Assembly: GCA_910583525.1 (NCBI GenBank)
Contig: CAJTXL010000007.1
Coordinates: forward strand, 42,780-106,779
Reading direction: 5' to 3'
DNA length: 64,000 nucleotides
DNA from: an uncultured Muribaculaceae bacterium
Lineage (GTDB): Bacteria > Bacteroidota > Bacteroidia > Bacteroidales > Muribaculaceae
Positions 36,591 through 46,285 of this stretch are shown here, piece after piece (the first letter of the stretch is position 1; the number at the start of each line of letters is the position of its first letter). The notes beneath the pieces were generated by a model. It searched no databases. It was given only the letters and a program-made list of their open reading frames with translations, and was not told the origin of the DNA. Position numbers and translations under genes: made by a program.

Positions 36591-39059
36591 TCACTCGACG
36601 GGGATTTCAATACTTGCGCCTTTAAGACCTTTGGCCGATGCCTTGAACGTCAAGCGACCGGGTTCTTCTCCGGCCTCTACGATGGCACTGAGTTTTCCGC
36701 TGAACAAGTGCATCTGCGGCAGATGGAAAAGGTCGAGACAAGTGGCGTCACCATTGGCGGCGGCACGGTATCGACCCTGCCCTTCCACGGCGAACTTCAC
36801 CAAACGGGTATCCCACGGACATGGGTTGCCGTGGCGGTCGACTACGCTGACCGTTATATAATTGAGGTCATCGCATCCGGCTTTCAGCGCCCTTTTCGAC
36901 GGTTCGAGTTTCAGCGCGTATGGCTTGCCTGCGGTTCGGACAACTTTTTCTGCGACGGCTTTTCCGTCGGCATCATAAGCCACCACTTTCAGCTCGCCCG
37001 GCTGATAGACTGCATCCATCCATATAAGACGGTATCGGCGCAACAAGGCCATGGGGTCATCCGAGGCCTCGGCCTCAGTTGCCGACAATTTGCGCAGGCG
37101 CCCTTGACTCTCGCCGTTGATGAAAAGCTCGGCTTCAGGATAGTCGGTGTACACCATGACCGGCGTAGGCTTTCCTTCGCGGCCGGGCCACGTCCAGTGA
37201 GGCACGACATGAAGAGTATGGTCGTTCCTGTTCCATTGGCTGCGGTAAAGCCAGTAGCGGTCTTTGGGAATGGATGCGAGGTCTATGATGCCGAACAGCG
37301 AGCTGTGGCTCGGCCATGCGTCGGTATTGTATGGCGACGGCTCTCCGAGGTAGTCGAAACCCGTCCATACGAATTGCCCCAAAGTCCACGGATAATCCTC
37401 GGCAAGGGCGAAATCGACATCGGGGATATTGGCCCACGAACAGCTCTCCGTGTCGTAGCCGCTCGACTGATGGTCGTCGTACATTGCCGTGCCCGACACC
37501 ACTACCGGGAATTTATATATTCCGCGCGAGCTTACGGTCGATGCCGTCTCAGACCCGAGCACAAAGCCCTGCGGAAGATTGTCGTAGGCTTCTTTGTAGC
37601 GTTGCGTGCGGTAGTTCAGGCCCGGCACATCGAGCATGGCGGCGAAACCGTTTTCGAGCACGCATGTCACCTGGTCCATACCGCAGGTCACGGGCCGTGT
37701 CGGGTCTTCGCGGTGGCATATGTCCTGTAGGAACTTCGCCACCTTGTAGCCGTCGGCACTGCATTGCGTAGGCACCTCATTGCCGACCGACCACATGACC
37801 ACCGACGGGTTGTTGCGGTAATGGTGCAACATGTTCACCATGTCGCGCTCGGCCCATTCATCAAAGAAGCGATGGTAACCATTCTGACATTTGGCTATAT
37901 CCCACTCGTCGAACGGTTCGAGCATCATCATAAAGCCCATCTCGTCACATAGTTCCACCAGTTCGGGCGTGGGCATGTTATGCGAGGTGCGCACGGCATC
38001 GCAGCCCATGTCTTTCAGCAGTTCAAGCTGATGACGAAGTGCTTCGCGGTTTACGGCAGCTCCGAGAGGCCCAAGGTCGTGATGATTGCAAACCCCTTGG
38101 AACTTGCGGTGTTTGCCGTTGAGATAGAAACCGCGCTCGGGTATTATTTCGAGCAAACGTATTCCGAAGCGTGTTTCATAGCTGTCGACAATCTTGCCGT
38201 CGGCATCGCTGACAACAGTTTTTGCGACATAGAGCGCAGGGGTTTCGGGCGACCACAACTGAGGCTGCCGGACCTCGAAGTTCTGTTCTATAGGCATACC
38301 GTGCATCACCTTGGAAGTCGTAGTGCGCGAAGCTGCCACAACACCGCCTGGGCCGACAATATCGGTTTTTACGGTAAGCGGCTTGTCGCCGCTGCCGACA
38401 ATGCGCGTAAGAAGTTTTACCGTGGCAAAATCTTCGCCGACATGGGGAGTGGTGACATGCGTGCCCCAAACAGGCACATGTATGCTGTCGGTAGATATAA
38501 GATGTACGTTTCGGTACAGACCCGCTCCGGGATACCAACGGCTCGAAAACGGCTTGTTTTCAAGCCTTACGGCCAATGTGTTGGGCGTGCCGTCGGCATG
38601 GACATATGGAGTGACATCGAAATGAAAGGAGTTGTACCCGAAAGGCCACTCCCCTACTTTATGCCCATTAACCCATACCTGGGCTTCGCTCATGGCGCCG
38701 TCGAACACCAAGCCGGTGCATTTACCCGGTTCGGCATCGAAGTTCAGCCGATACCATCCCGTGCCCATATATGGCAGACCGCCCGAGCGGCCTGTTTTTA
38801 GACTGGCTTTTTTCTCGCCGTCCTGCGTCACGGCCACATTCTGCAAGTCATGTTTACGGTCAAACGGCCCGGTTATGGCCCAATCGTGAGGCACGGCAAC
38901 GCTTTGCCAGCCTGAGTCATCGAAGTTCTCCGAGGCGGCAGCGTCATCGTCGGTCTGCGTAAACCTCCAGCCATGGCGGAGAAGGGTCTCGCTGCGTTGT
39001 GCCGCCGTCGGCAGCACAACACAGGCAGAGAGCACAAGAAACAGTGCTTTTCCCAACAT
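36591..39059 (-). CDS. GH2 beta-galactosidase-type glycosidase (PUL 2)
   Basis: 822 residues. Cleavable signal (ends PTAAQ), sugar-binding jelly roll (MGTGWYRLNFDAEPGKCTGL; LAVRLENKPFSSRWYPGAGL), Ig-like domain, then the GH2 barrel with VCNHHDLGPLGAAVN, acid/base Glu in VMWSVGNEV and a nucleophile candidate Glu in VLGSETAS. Further C-terminal Ig-like domains (DUF4982-like) end the protein. Most such enzymes are beta-galactosidases, but mannosidase- or glucuronidase-like activities occur. Last gene of the PUL 2 operon, 4 bp after the GH3-PA14 gene. ATG 39059 fits the signal peptide; the longer in-frame extension lies inside the previous gene. Confidence 0.9.
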   Translation of the reverse strand: MLGKALFLVLSACVVLPTAAQRSETLLRHGWRFTQTDDDAAASENFDDSGWQSVAVPHDWAITGPFDRKHDLQNVAVTQDGEKKASLKTGRSGGLPYMGTGWYRLNFDAEPGKCTGLVFDGAMSEAQVWVNGHKVGEWPFGYNSFHFDVTPYVHADGTPNTLAVRLENKPFSSRWYPGAGLYRNVHLISTDSIHVPVWGTHVTTPHVGEDFATVKLLTRIVGSGDKPLTVKTDIVGPGGVVAASRTTTSKVMHGMPIEQNFEVRQPQLWSPETPALYVAKTVVSDADGKIVDSYETRFGIRLLEIIPERGFYLNGKHRKFQGVCNHHDLGPLGAAVNREALRHQLELLKDMGCDAVRTSHNMPTPELVELCDEMGFMMMLEPFDEWDIAKCQNGYHRFFDEWAERDMVNMLHHYRNNPSVVMWSVGNEVPTQCSADGYKVAKFLQDICHREDPTRPVTCGMDQVTCVLENGFAAMLDVPGLNYRTQRYKEAYDNLPQGFVLGSETASTVSSRGIYKFPVVVSGTAMYDDHQSSGYDTESCSWANIPDVDFALAEDYPWTLGQFVWTGFDYLGEPSPYNTDAWPSHSSLFGIIDLASIPKDRYWLYRSQWNRNDHTLHVVPHWTWPGREGKPTPVMVYTDYPEAELFINGESQGRLRKLSATEAEASDDPMALLRRYRLIWMDAVYQPGELKVVAYDADGKAVAEKVVRTAGKPYALKLEPSKRALKAGCDDLNYITVSVVDRHGNPCPWDTRLVKFAVEGQGRYRAAANGDATCLDLFHLPQMHLFSGKLSAIVEAGEEPGRLTFKASAKGLKGASIEIPVE

Positions 39060-39063
39060 ATCT

Positions 39064-41517
39064 TTAAAGTGTAATTTCTTGTGAAAGCGGAAGATTGGCC
39101 GATGAGTTACCCACATAAATGACAAAAGCTCCGGGTTCTACGACGAAATCGTGTTTGTCGAGGTCGTAGAACGCAAATGCTTCTTTGTCGAGCGACACTT
39201 CCATACGACGTGTCTCGCCGGGTTTGAGGTTTACTTTCTCGAAACCTTTCAGTTCTTTCTTCGGCCTCGGCGACGAACATTCAACATCGCCTACATATAT
39301 CTGAGCGACCTCAGAAGCGGCACGCTTGCCCGTATTCTTAATGTCGAACGACACCACTACGCTGTCCTGGCCGGTCTTCTTCACATCAAGATTGCTGAAA
39401 TCGAAAGTCGAATAGCTCAGACCGAAACCGAAAGGATACATGGGTTCGATGCCGCTGCGGTCGTAACCCCGATAGCCCGTAAACACGCCCTCGCGATAGT
39501 CGACATGCGAGCATTCACGATTCGACGGAGCATTCTGATGGTAATTCTCAGAGCACGGATTATCGGCAAGTTTGGTTTCGATAGAAATCGGCAGCTTGCC
39601 CGACGGCGAGAGCTTGCCCGTAAGTATTTCGGCAATAGCCGTACCGCCTTCCTGACCCGGATACCAAGCCATCAATATTGAACGCGCTTTGTCGGCCCAT
39701 CGCGAGAAGTCCACGCCTCCGCCGGCATTGACAACAACAGAAAGCGACGGGTTCATCGCGGCAAGTTTGGCTATGAAACGCTCCTGATAGCCTGGCAAGG
39801 CGAACGAGCGGTCGAAACCTTCGCCTTCGACATTTCCGTCGAAACCGGTGCAGTACACCACATTGTCGGCACGTCGCAACTCCCGTGCAAGAAGCTCTTC
39901 ATCGAGCAAGAGCAGCGAACAGCTGATGTTGGCCGATGATATATTGTCGAAATAATCGACTTTTATACGATAGTCGCGTCCTGAGGCGACATCATACTCA
40001 ACTTCGCGCGACGAAAAGGCATGGTTGCCCCAGTCACCGGCCACAAGCGAGTCGTTTACGAAAATACGGTAGCCGTCGTCACCGCCGATGCGTATTTTCA
40101 GCTGACCGTCGCGGTCGGCACGGTAGCATCCGCTCCAGCTTGCCGAGAAGTGGTCATCGGGGAAATCCTCGAAGGGCTTGCCGTACTCCCACCAAAAGTC
40201 TATGATACTGTCGATACGCACACGGTCGGGTTCGCCCTGCATTTTCTGGTTCTTGTAGTAGCGACCCGTAAATCCATGGGTAGTATAAGTTGTATCGGTG
40301 CAGACTTTGGCTGTAATGTCCTTATACAGCACATCGTCGGTGAGCAAAACCGTGTTTTTACGCATCGCTTTCAACGCGCGGCTCACGGGCACGACCGAAA
40401 ACGGCGACACGGAACCGCTGCCGCCGCCCGAACATATAGTGTCGGCGTTAGGGCCGAGCACTACCGTGCGGCCACGAAGAGGCAATATGCCTTTGTCGTT
40501 TTTCAGCATCACGATGCCTTCACGGGCAACGGCAAGCGCCGTCTCACGCGACGGTGCATAGTCAAGCTCTATGCTGTCGAGTTTCTGAACACGGTCGAGG
40601 AGACCGAATGCGCTGAAAGTGCTCAGCAAATGCTCTACTTTTTTATCTATCACAGCCTCTGTTATGCGCCCTGTGGCAAGTTCGGCTTTCAGTTTTTCAG
40701 GGGTAAAAAACACCTGCTTTGGCATTTCAAGGTCAAGCCCTGCATTGGCGGCATTGGCTGTAGAATATACCGACGTCCAGTCGCTCATCAGAATGCCCTT
40801 GAAGCCCCACAGCTTGCGCAAGATTTCGATGTCGAGCCACGGGTTTTCTGTGGCATGCACTCCGTTGACAAGATTATAGCTGTTCATTACCGCACCGACA
40901 CCGGCCTTCTGCACGGCTTTGCGGAATGCCGGAAAGTAGATTTCATGAAAGGTACGTTCGTCTACATCGCTGCTCGCATGATGGCGGTTCCATTCCTGGT
41001 TGTTGGCGGCAAAATGCTTCACGGTAGCGATGACGCCGCGCGACTGCACGCCGTTTATATACTGCACGGCCATCTCGGATGTGAGATAGGGATCTTCGCC
41101 CATATATTCATAGTTGCGGCCGCATAAGGGTGAACGGTATATGTTTACGCCCGGGCCAAGCAGAATGCCTACCCCACGGGCACGGGCATCGTCGCCGAGG
41201 CTGGCGCCGTAGCGGTTTACAATGTCGCGGTTCCATGTGGCCGCTGCCAATATGCCGCACGGGTACAATGTGCTGTGCGGTGCATGGTTGCGTATGCCCT
41301 GAGGGCCGTCGGCAAGCCGTATTTCAGGAATACCGAGACGTTTGTTTTCGCGCAACGAGAAAGATGTTTTTCCTGACAGACAGGCGATTTTCTCATCGAG
41401 CGTCATCTTTTCCACTATAGCACGGGCCCGGGCTATATCGTTGTCGCTTATTTCAACCGCAGTCAAAGGCATGGCTACGATGAAGAGCATTAATATAAAT
41501 AACAGGGTATTTTTCAT
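39064..41517 (-). CDS. GH3 beta-glycosidase with inserted PA14 domain (PUL 2)
   Basis: 817 residues: signal peptide, GH3 barrel with nucleophile Asp246 in ILMSDWTSV, split (alpha/beta)6 domain holding a PA14 insertion at about 412-540 (GFTGRYYKN ... GGDDGYRIFVNDSLV), and a C-terminal FnIII-like domain. PA14 insertions shape the active-site rim and restrict GH3 enzymes to short or decorated oligosaccharides. Other landmarks: RNYEYMGEDPYL and VKHFAANNQEWNRH. Shares one base with the upstream stop (TGATG), so translation is coupled to the SGNH-GH3 fusion gene. Beta-glucosidase or beta-xylosidase. Confidence 0.92.
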   Translation of the reverse strand: MKNTLLFILMLFIVAMPLTAVEISDNDIARARAIVEKMTLDEKIACLSGKTSFSLRENKRLGIPEIRLADGPQGIRNHAPHSTLYPCGILAAATWNRDIVNRYGASLGDDARARGVGILLGPGVNIYRSPLCGRNYEYMGEDPYLTSEMAVQYINGVQSRGVIATVKHFAANNQEWNRHHASSDVDERTFHEIYFPAFRKAVQKAGVGAVMNSYNLVNGVHATENPWLDIEILRKLWGFKGILMSDWTSVYSTANAANAGLDLEMPKQVFFTPEKLKAELATGRITEAVIDKKVEHLLSTFSAFGLLDRVQKLDSIELDYAPSRETALAVAREGIVMLKNDKGILPLRGRTVVLGPNADTICSGGGSGSVSPFSVVPVSRALKAMRKNTVLLTDDVLYKDITAKVCTDTTYTTHGFTGRYYKNQKMQGEPDRVRIDSIIDFWWEYGKPFEDFPDDHFSASWSGCYRADRDGQLKIRIGGDDGYRIFVNDSLVAGDWGNHAFSSREVEYDVASGRDYRIKVDYFDNISSANISCSLLLLDEELLARELRRADNVVYCTGFDGNVEGEGFDRSFALPGYQERFIAKLAAMNPSLSVVVNAGGGVDFSRWADKARSILMAWYPGQEGGTAIAEILTGKLSPSGKLPISIETKLADNPCSENYHQNAPSNRECSHVDYREGVFTGYRGYDRSGIEPMYPFGFGLSYSTFDFSNLDVKKTGQDSVVVSFDIKNTGKRAASEVAQIYVGDVECSSPRPKKELKGFEKVNLKPGETRRMEVSLDKEAFAFYDLDKHDFVVEPGAFVIYVGNSSANLPLSQEITL

Positions 41518-44489
41518 CAGTCTGTGAGATTAAGGGTAAGTGTTTTGTCGCCTACGAGCACACGGTACTCTCCGGCTTCAAGGAAACGACGGCCTGTAGC
41601 ATCGACATACGACAAATCGCGCCAAGGGTCGATTTTGAACTCATATTCGACTGTCTCGCCAGGTCTGAGCGACTTCTTCTCGAAAAATTTAAGTTCGGTT
41701 TCGGGGCGTGTTATCGAGCAATACGGGTCAGAGATAAACCACAGGACGCTCTCTTTGCCTTCTCGTTTGCCAATATTGGTGACCGGCACTTTTACGGTGA
41801 TTTTGTCGCCGCGTTTAAACTCGGACTTCGATACGGTCGGTTCGCCATACTCAAAAGCGGTATAGCTCAGACCATGGCCGAAGCGATAAAGAGGTTCGCT
41901 CGTAATGTCCTGATAGAAACCCTGATGATGGCGTCCGCTTTTACGGCGGTTATAATAGATAGGGATTTGGCCCGTGGAGTATGGGAAAGTCATGGCAAGT
42001 TTTCCCGAAGGATTTATGCGACCCGACAGGATGCCGGCAAGAGCGTCACCGCCGCATACCCCAGGCTGCCAAGCCTCGACAATGGCATTTGCCATAGGTT
42101 CGAGGCGCGAAAGGTCGAGCGGACGTCCGTTTGCCAGCACAAGCACCACAGGCTTACCCGTGGCGGCGATTTCAGCGGCAAGAGCCTCCTGGATTGCAGG
42201 CAGTGCGATGGTCGAACGGGATGCGTTCTCGCCGCTCCAACGCAGATTTTCGCCAAGGCACAGCACCACGGCATCAGCTTGACGGGCGCAGTCGACAGCG
42301 GCTTCGAAACCCGAACGGTCATCGCCGTCGCGACGGCAACCTTCGGCATAAATGATTTCTGCATCTGGGGCAAATTCCTTGGCAATGCCGTCGTAAAATG
42401 TCACAACATCCTCAGGCTTTCCGTGTCCGAGCCAGTTGCCGAGCAAATCCCAACCGTTCTTTGCCAAGGGGCCTATTACGGCAAGTTTCTTCACACCGCC
42501 CAAGGGCAATGTTAGAGTGCTGTCGTTTTTAAGTAGCACCATCGACTCGGCGGCAAGCTCTGCAGCTGTCGCCAACGAAGACTGCCGGAAGAAGCGGTCG
42601 GGAACTTCGGGTGTGTACGGGTTGTCAAAAAGTCCGAGACGGAACTTTACCCTCAGGACACGCCTTACGGCATCGTCGACGACATCCTGCCCTACTTTGC
42701 CTTCGGCGACAAGGTCGGCGAGATGACGGTCGTAGGCATGGCTCATCATATCCATTTCGAGCCCGGCGTTGATGGCGCGCATCGCCGCATCGCGTTTGTC
42801 GGCGGCATTGCCTTGGTTGATAAGCTGCTCTATGGCACCCCAGTCGCTGACAATGAAGCCGTCGTGGTGCCATTTGCCTTTCAGTATATCGGTCATCGTA
42901 TAGCGGTTTGCCGAGCCGGGCACACCGCTTATGTCATTGAAAGAGCTCATCAACGTGGCGGCACCGGCTTTTACTCCGGCTTCATAAGGCGGCAGATAGG
43001 TATCCCATAGCGTCTGAGGCGATACTTCGGTATACACATAATCACGACCGGCCTCCGAGGCTCCATAGCCCACATAGTGCTTCAGGCAGGCGGCCACGGA
43101 AGTTGAATCCGACAGATTTTTACCTTGGTAACCGCGCACCGAAGCAGCAGCAAACACTGCATTAGCATAAGGGTCTTCGCCATAGCCTTCGGCAACACGC
43201 CCCCAACGTGGGTCGCGCGCAACATCTATCATGGGCGAGAATGTCCAGTCGACGCCCGACATGCGTGCTTCCTGTGCCGATACGGCGCAGGCTTTGCGCA
43301 CAAGCGAAGGATTCCACGAACAAGCCTGTGCAAGCGATATGGGGTAGACCGTTCTGAAGCCGTGTATGGCATCATAGCCAAAAATCACGGGAATACCGAG
43401 ACGCGACTTCTCCATGGCCTTACGCTGCATGGCGTTGCGGAGCTGAGGGTCTGTATCGAAATATATCAGCGAGCCTATTTCGGCAGGGATGTCGAGTACT
43501 TCCTCTCCGACATTGTTCACATTATTATTGCGGCCGAGTGTATATTGGTTCAGCTGCATAACCTTTTCATCGAGGGTCATGCGTTCCAACAGGTCTTTCA
43601 CCCTTATCTCGACAGGCGCCGACGAATCTTTGTAAAGCACAGTCTCCGGCTTTACATAACTCAAATCGGTGACTTTCTCGGGCGATTTCAGTGCCGCATC
43701 GGCTGCGAGCTGCGCGAGCTTTTTCAGGTCTTTGTTCATGCCTGCCGGGGCATAGCTGTTGCCGAGCGGACTCTTGCCGAACAGTTTGCCGTACCAGGCG
43801 CAGGCGGCAGTATATCGACCGAGCTGCTTGTCAAGATGATAGCCGTCGCAATTCATGTTATCGCCGACGAAACTCGTACGGGCATTCTGTATTGCCGTTC
43901 CGGCCGGTACTATGAACTTGATTTTGCCGAGTTTCGCGGCACGTCGGTTTGCATCGACAATGGCGTTGTACATCGTCGTCTGGTCGTTGCCGTAATTTTT
44001 GAAACCGCTGTGCGGCGCGCCCTGCTGATAGGCCCACGTCTGATGCAGTATGGTCTTGGCTTTCTTCGGCCCCTTGTCCTTAATATACTTCAACAGTTCG
44101 GGCATCGACTTTTCATAAGTTTCGTACATGCCGGAGAACGGACTCGCCTGCTGCACGCTCACATAGTCCCAATTGTCATCGGCCAAAGCCTCTGCGACAG
44201 AAACTCCTGTACGCTCTTTCATCTTGCCGTCGGCCCCGATTTTACGGTAGACATAATCGTGTTTGTCGGCACGGATGTTGTTCACATGGCGTTCGAGCGA
44301 ACATCCGCCTATATAAAGATTGCCTATTATTGCAGTGTCGCCCGAAGCTTCGGCAAGCTCATGCAGATTTTGCTCTACCGCATCACGCGAAAAGCTGTTG
44401 CCGACGGCAAGCACACGCACTGTTTTCGCATCTACCGTCAATGCCGACAGAAGGCAGAGTGCGGATATGGCGATTAATCCGGTTTTCAT
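41517..44489 (-). CDS. SGNH (DUF4886-like) esterase fused to GH3 beta-glycosidase (PUL 2)
   Basis: 990 residues, about 250 longer than a normal GH3. After the signal peptide, residues 23-245 form an SGNH-like domain: VLAVGNSFSRDA places Ser32 as nucleophile, VSVQQAS is block-like, and DGYHLD gives Asp215 and His218. This matches DUF4886 in Bacteroidales. GH3 begins near 295 (KDLLERMTLDEKVMQLNQ), with nucleophile Asp549 in FIVSDWGAIE and a C-terminal FnIII-like end. The two parts would remove an ester (acetyl is likely) and a beta-linked sugar from the same oligosaccharide. The fusion is supported by one uninterrupted frame with no internal start context. Overlaps the upstream GH2 gene by 4 bp. 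Confidence 0.9.
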   Translation of the reverse strand: MKTGLIAISALCLLSALTVDAKTVRVLAVGNSFSRDAVEQNLHELAEASGDTAIIGNLYIGGCSLERHVNNIRADKHDYVYRKIGADGKMKERTGVSVAEALADDNWDYVSVQQASPFSGMYETYEKSMPELLKYIKDKGPKKAKTILHQTWAYQQGAPHSGFKNYGNDQTTMYNAIVDANRRAAKLGKIKFIVPAGTAIQNARTSFVGDNMNCDGYHLDKQLGRYTAACAWYGKLFGKSPLGNSYAPAGMNKDLKKLAQLAADAALKSPEKVTDLSYVKPETVLYKDSSAPVEIRVKDLLERMTLDEKVMQLNQYTLGRNNNVNNVGEEVLDIPAEIGSLIYFDTDPQLRNAMQRKAMEKSRLGIPVIFGYDAIHGFRTVYPISLAQACSWNPSLVRKACAVSAQEARMSGVDWTFSPMIDVARDPRWGRVAEGYGEDPYANAVFAAASVRGYQGKNLSDSTSVAACLKHYVGYGASEAGRDYVYTEVSPQTLWDTYLPPYEAGVKAGAATLMSSFNDISGVPGSANRYTMTDILKGKWHHDGFIVSDWGAIEQLINQGNAADKRDAAMRAINAGLEMDMMSHAYDRHLADLVAEGKVGQDVVDDAVRRVLRVKFRLGLFDNPYTPEVPDRFFRQSSLATAAELAAESMVLLKNDSTLTLPLGGVKKLAVIGPLAKNGWDLLGNWLGHGKPEDVVTFYDGIAKEFAPDAEIIYAEGCRRDGDDRSGFEAAVDCARQADAVVLCLGENLRWSGENASRSTIALPAIQEALAAEIAATGKPVVLVLANGRPLDLSRLEPMANAIVEAWQPGVCGGDALAGILSGRINPSGKLAMTFPYSTGQIPIYYNRRKSGRHHQGFYQDITSEPLYRFGHGLSYTAFEYGEPTVSKSEFKRGDKITVKVPVTNIGKREGKESVLWFISDPYCSITRPETELKFFEKKSLRPGETVEYEFKIDPWRDLSYVDATGRRFLEAGEYRVLVGDKTLTLNLTD

Positions 44490-46276
44490 TTCAATCCTTC
44501 TTTACGTTTTTTCTCATAATAGTAGTGCATGATATACCATGCTTTCTTCCGCTGTCCCCGGTCGCTGACAAGGCCTTTGCGGTTCCATCCTTCTTGGTTT
44601 GTGGGGTGGAAGCGGAACGGCGAACGGAAATCGAAAAGTATCCAGGGCGACACGCCTGCAAGATTGGGAATATTGTCGAACATCCGCAGGTTGTCTTCAT
44701 AGAGCCGTGCCTGATAGTCTTCGCTCCACGAACTTACCACATCGCGGCTCCCGGCCTGTCCGTAAAGCGCCTCTCCGCCGAACTCCGATATGATAAGGGG
44801 CTTGTCGGGCACGACATCCCACACAGATTCGGCAGGCGAAAGCGGCCACGGATGATACCAGCCCATATATTTGTTCACGGCAACCACATCGAGGTTCTCG
44901 GTAAAGGAGTCGTTCATTGTAAAGAGCTGCCTGTCGTTGTCAAAAAAGACGAGGTCGAAAGCGGCCGTATAGAGGCGCGAGGTGTCTATGGCCTTGCCTG
45001 TCTCAAGCAGCGACATCAGGAATGCGTTGCGCTCGGCCGACGGTTTTGTCTCGTTGGCTACGCCCCAGAAACCGACGGCGCAACGGTTCTTGTCGCGGTT
45101 GAGCATTTCCGTCAGCATATTCTTAGCCTTGGCAAGTGTCGAAGCGTCTTTGAAGTCGATGCCCTGCCATATAGGTATCTCCTGCCACAGCACAAAACCC
45201 ATCTTCTCGGCGAGCCTTACGGTGTATTCGTTCTGGGGATAATGCGCAAGGCGTATCATGTTTACACCAAGAGCTTTTGCCTCGCTGAGCAGCATTGTGG
45301 CATCGGCTTCGGATGTGGCGCGACCCATGCGCTGGGGTATTTCTTCGTGGAACGACACGCAGCGCATAAACTGAGGTTCGCCGTTGATGAGTATCTTGGT
45401 GCCATCGACTTCGATGTTTCTGAAACCTATTTCTTCGGCAACACGGTCGTCGCCGCCGCTTACAATAACGTCATATAGGACAGGAGCTTCAGGCGCCCAA
45501 CGACGTAGCCCTTTTGCTTTTATTGTGCCTGAAACTTTTCCCGAAGCGTCGGTTGTGCCTTCAAATTGTTTTTTGAGAGCCGGTATTTCAATCTTTACAG
45601 GTATTCCGGCAAGAGGCTTCGACATCTTGACGTCGATGTCGATGACATCGGGCTTCGACTTGTCGAGGCGCACGAAGTAATCTTCGATATGCGTTTCGGG
45701 CACATCTACGAGCATCACGTCGCGTGTTATGCCGCCATAGTTCCACCAGTCGAAAGCAAGCGCCGGAATGGCATCGACAGTACGGCGGTTGTTTACTCCG
45801 ACTACAAGGAAATTTTTTCCGTCGGCAGCCAAATCGTCGGTGACATCTATCTGAAAAGGAGTAAATCCTCCTTCGTGCGAACCGATTTTTTTGCCGTTAA
45901 GATATACTTCGGCACGGTAGCTGACAGCCCCGAAATAAAGGATTGTGCGCTTACCGGCCTGTTTCGTTGCTTCGAAGGGACGTGCATACCACACCGTGCC
46001 TTCATAATATTTCAGCTCAGGGTTCTGCGAGTTCCAGTCGCCGGGGACTTCGAGACGCAGTCCGCCGTCAAACGAATACTCATAGAAATCGGTGTTCCCT
46101 TCGGGCTTGCGGTTCTCAAATATCTTCATGCGCTCGCCCTGGTCGTAAAGGTCTACTATCGCATCCCAACGGCCATTAAGCAGACGGTAGTCGCGCCCGT
46201 ATACATTTGTAAGAAGCGTTGCCGAGGCACTCAAAAACCAACCGACAAACAATATGGCAAAAATTACTTTTTTCAT
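44486..46276 (-). CDS. GH2 glycosidase, beta-glucuronidase-like (PUL 2)
   Basis: 596 residues, signal peptide (MKKVIFAILFVGWFLSASAT), no lipobox. Jelly roll (GTVWYARPFEATKQAGKRTI; GGFTPFQIDVTDDL), Ig domain and barrel. Acid/base Glu lies in FWGVANET and nucleophile in LIISEFGGEALYG; this short three-domain layout and the SEFGxEA context recall beta-glucuronidases, though beta-galactosidase remains possible. The start is ATG 46276; the in-frame TTG at 46285 directly follows the upstream stop and is less likely. In operon with AXE1 upstream and SGNH-GH3 downstream. Confidence 0.88.
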   Translation of the reverse strand: MKKVIFAILFVGWFLSASATLLTNVYGRDYRLLNGRWDAIVDLYDQGERMKIFENRKPEGNTDFYEYSFDGGLRLEVPGDWNSQNPELKYYEGTVWYARPFEATKQAGKRTILYFGAVSYRAEVYLNGKKIGSHEGGFTPFQIDVTDDLAADGKNFLVVGVNNRRTVDAIPALAFDWWNYGGITRDVMLVDVPETHIEDYFVRLDKSKPDVIDIDVKMSKPLAGIPVKIEIPALKKQFEGTTDASGKVSGTIKAKGLRRWAPEAPVLYDVIVSGGDDRVAEEIGFRNIEVDGTKILINGEPQFMRCVSFHEEIPQRMGRATSEADATMLLSEAKALGVNMIRLAHYPQNEYTVRLAEKMGFVLWQEIPIWQGIDFKDASTLAKAKNMLTEMLNRDKNRCAVGFWGVANETKPSAERNAFLMSLLETGKAIDTSRLYTAAFDLVFFDNDRQLFTMNDSFTENLDVVAVNKYMGWYHPWPLSPAESVWDVVPDKPLIISEFGGEALYGQAGSRDVVSSWSEDYQARLYEDNLRMFDNIPNLAGVSPWILFDFRSPFRFHPTNQEGWNRKGLVSDRGQRKKAWYIMHYYYEKKRKEGLK

Positions 46277-46285
46277 CTCTTTCAA

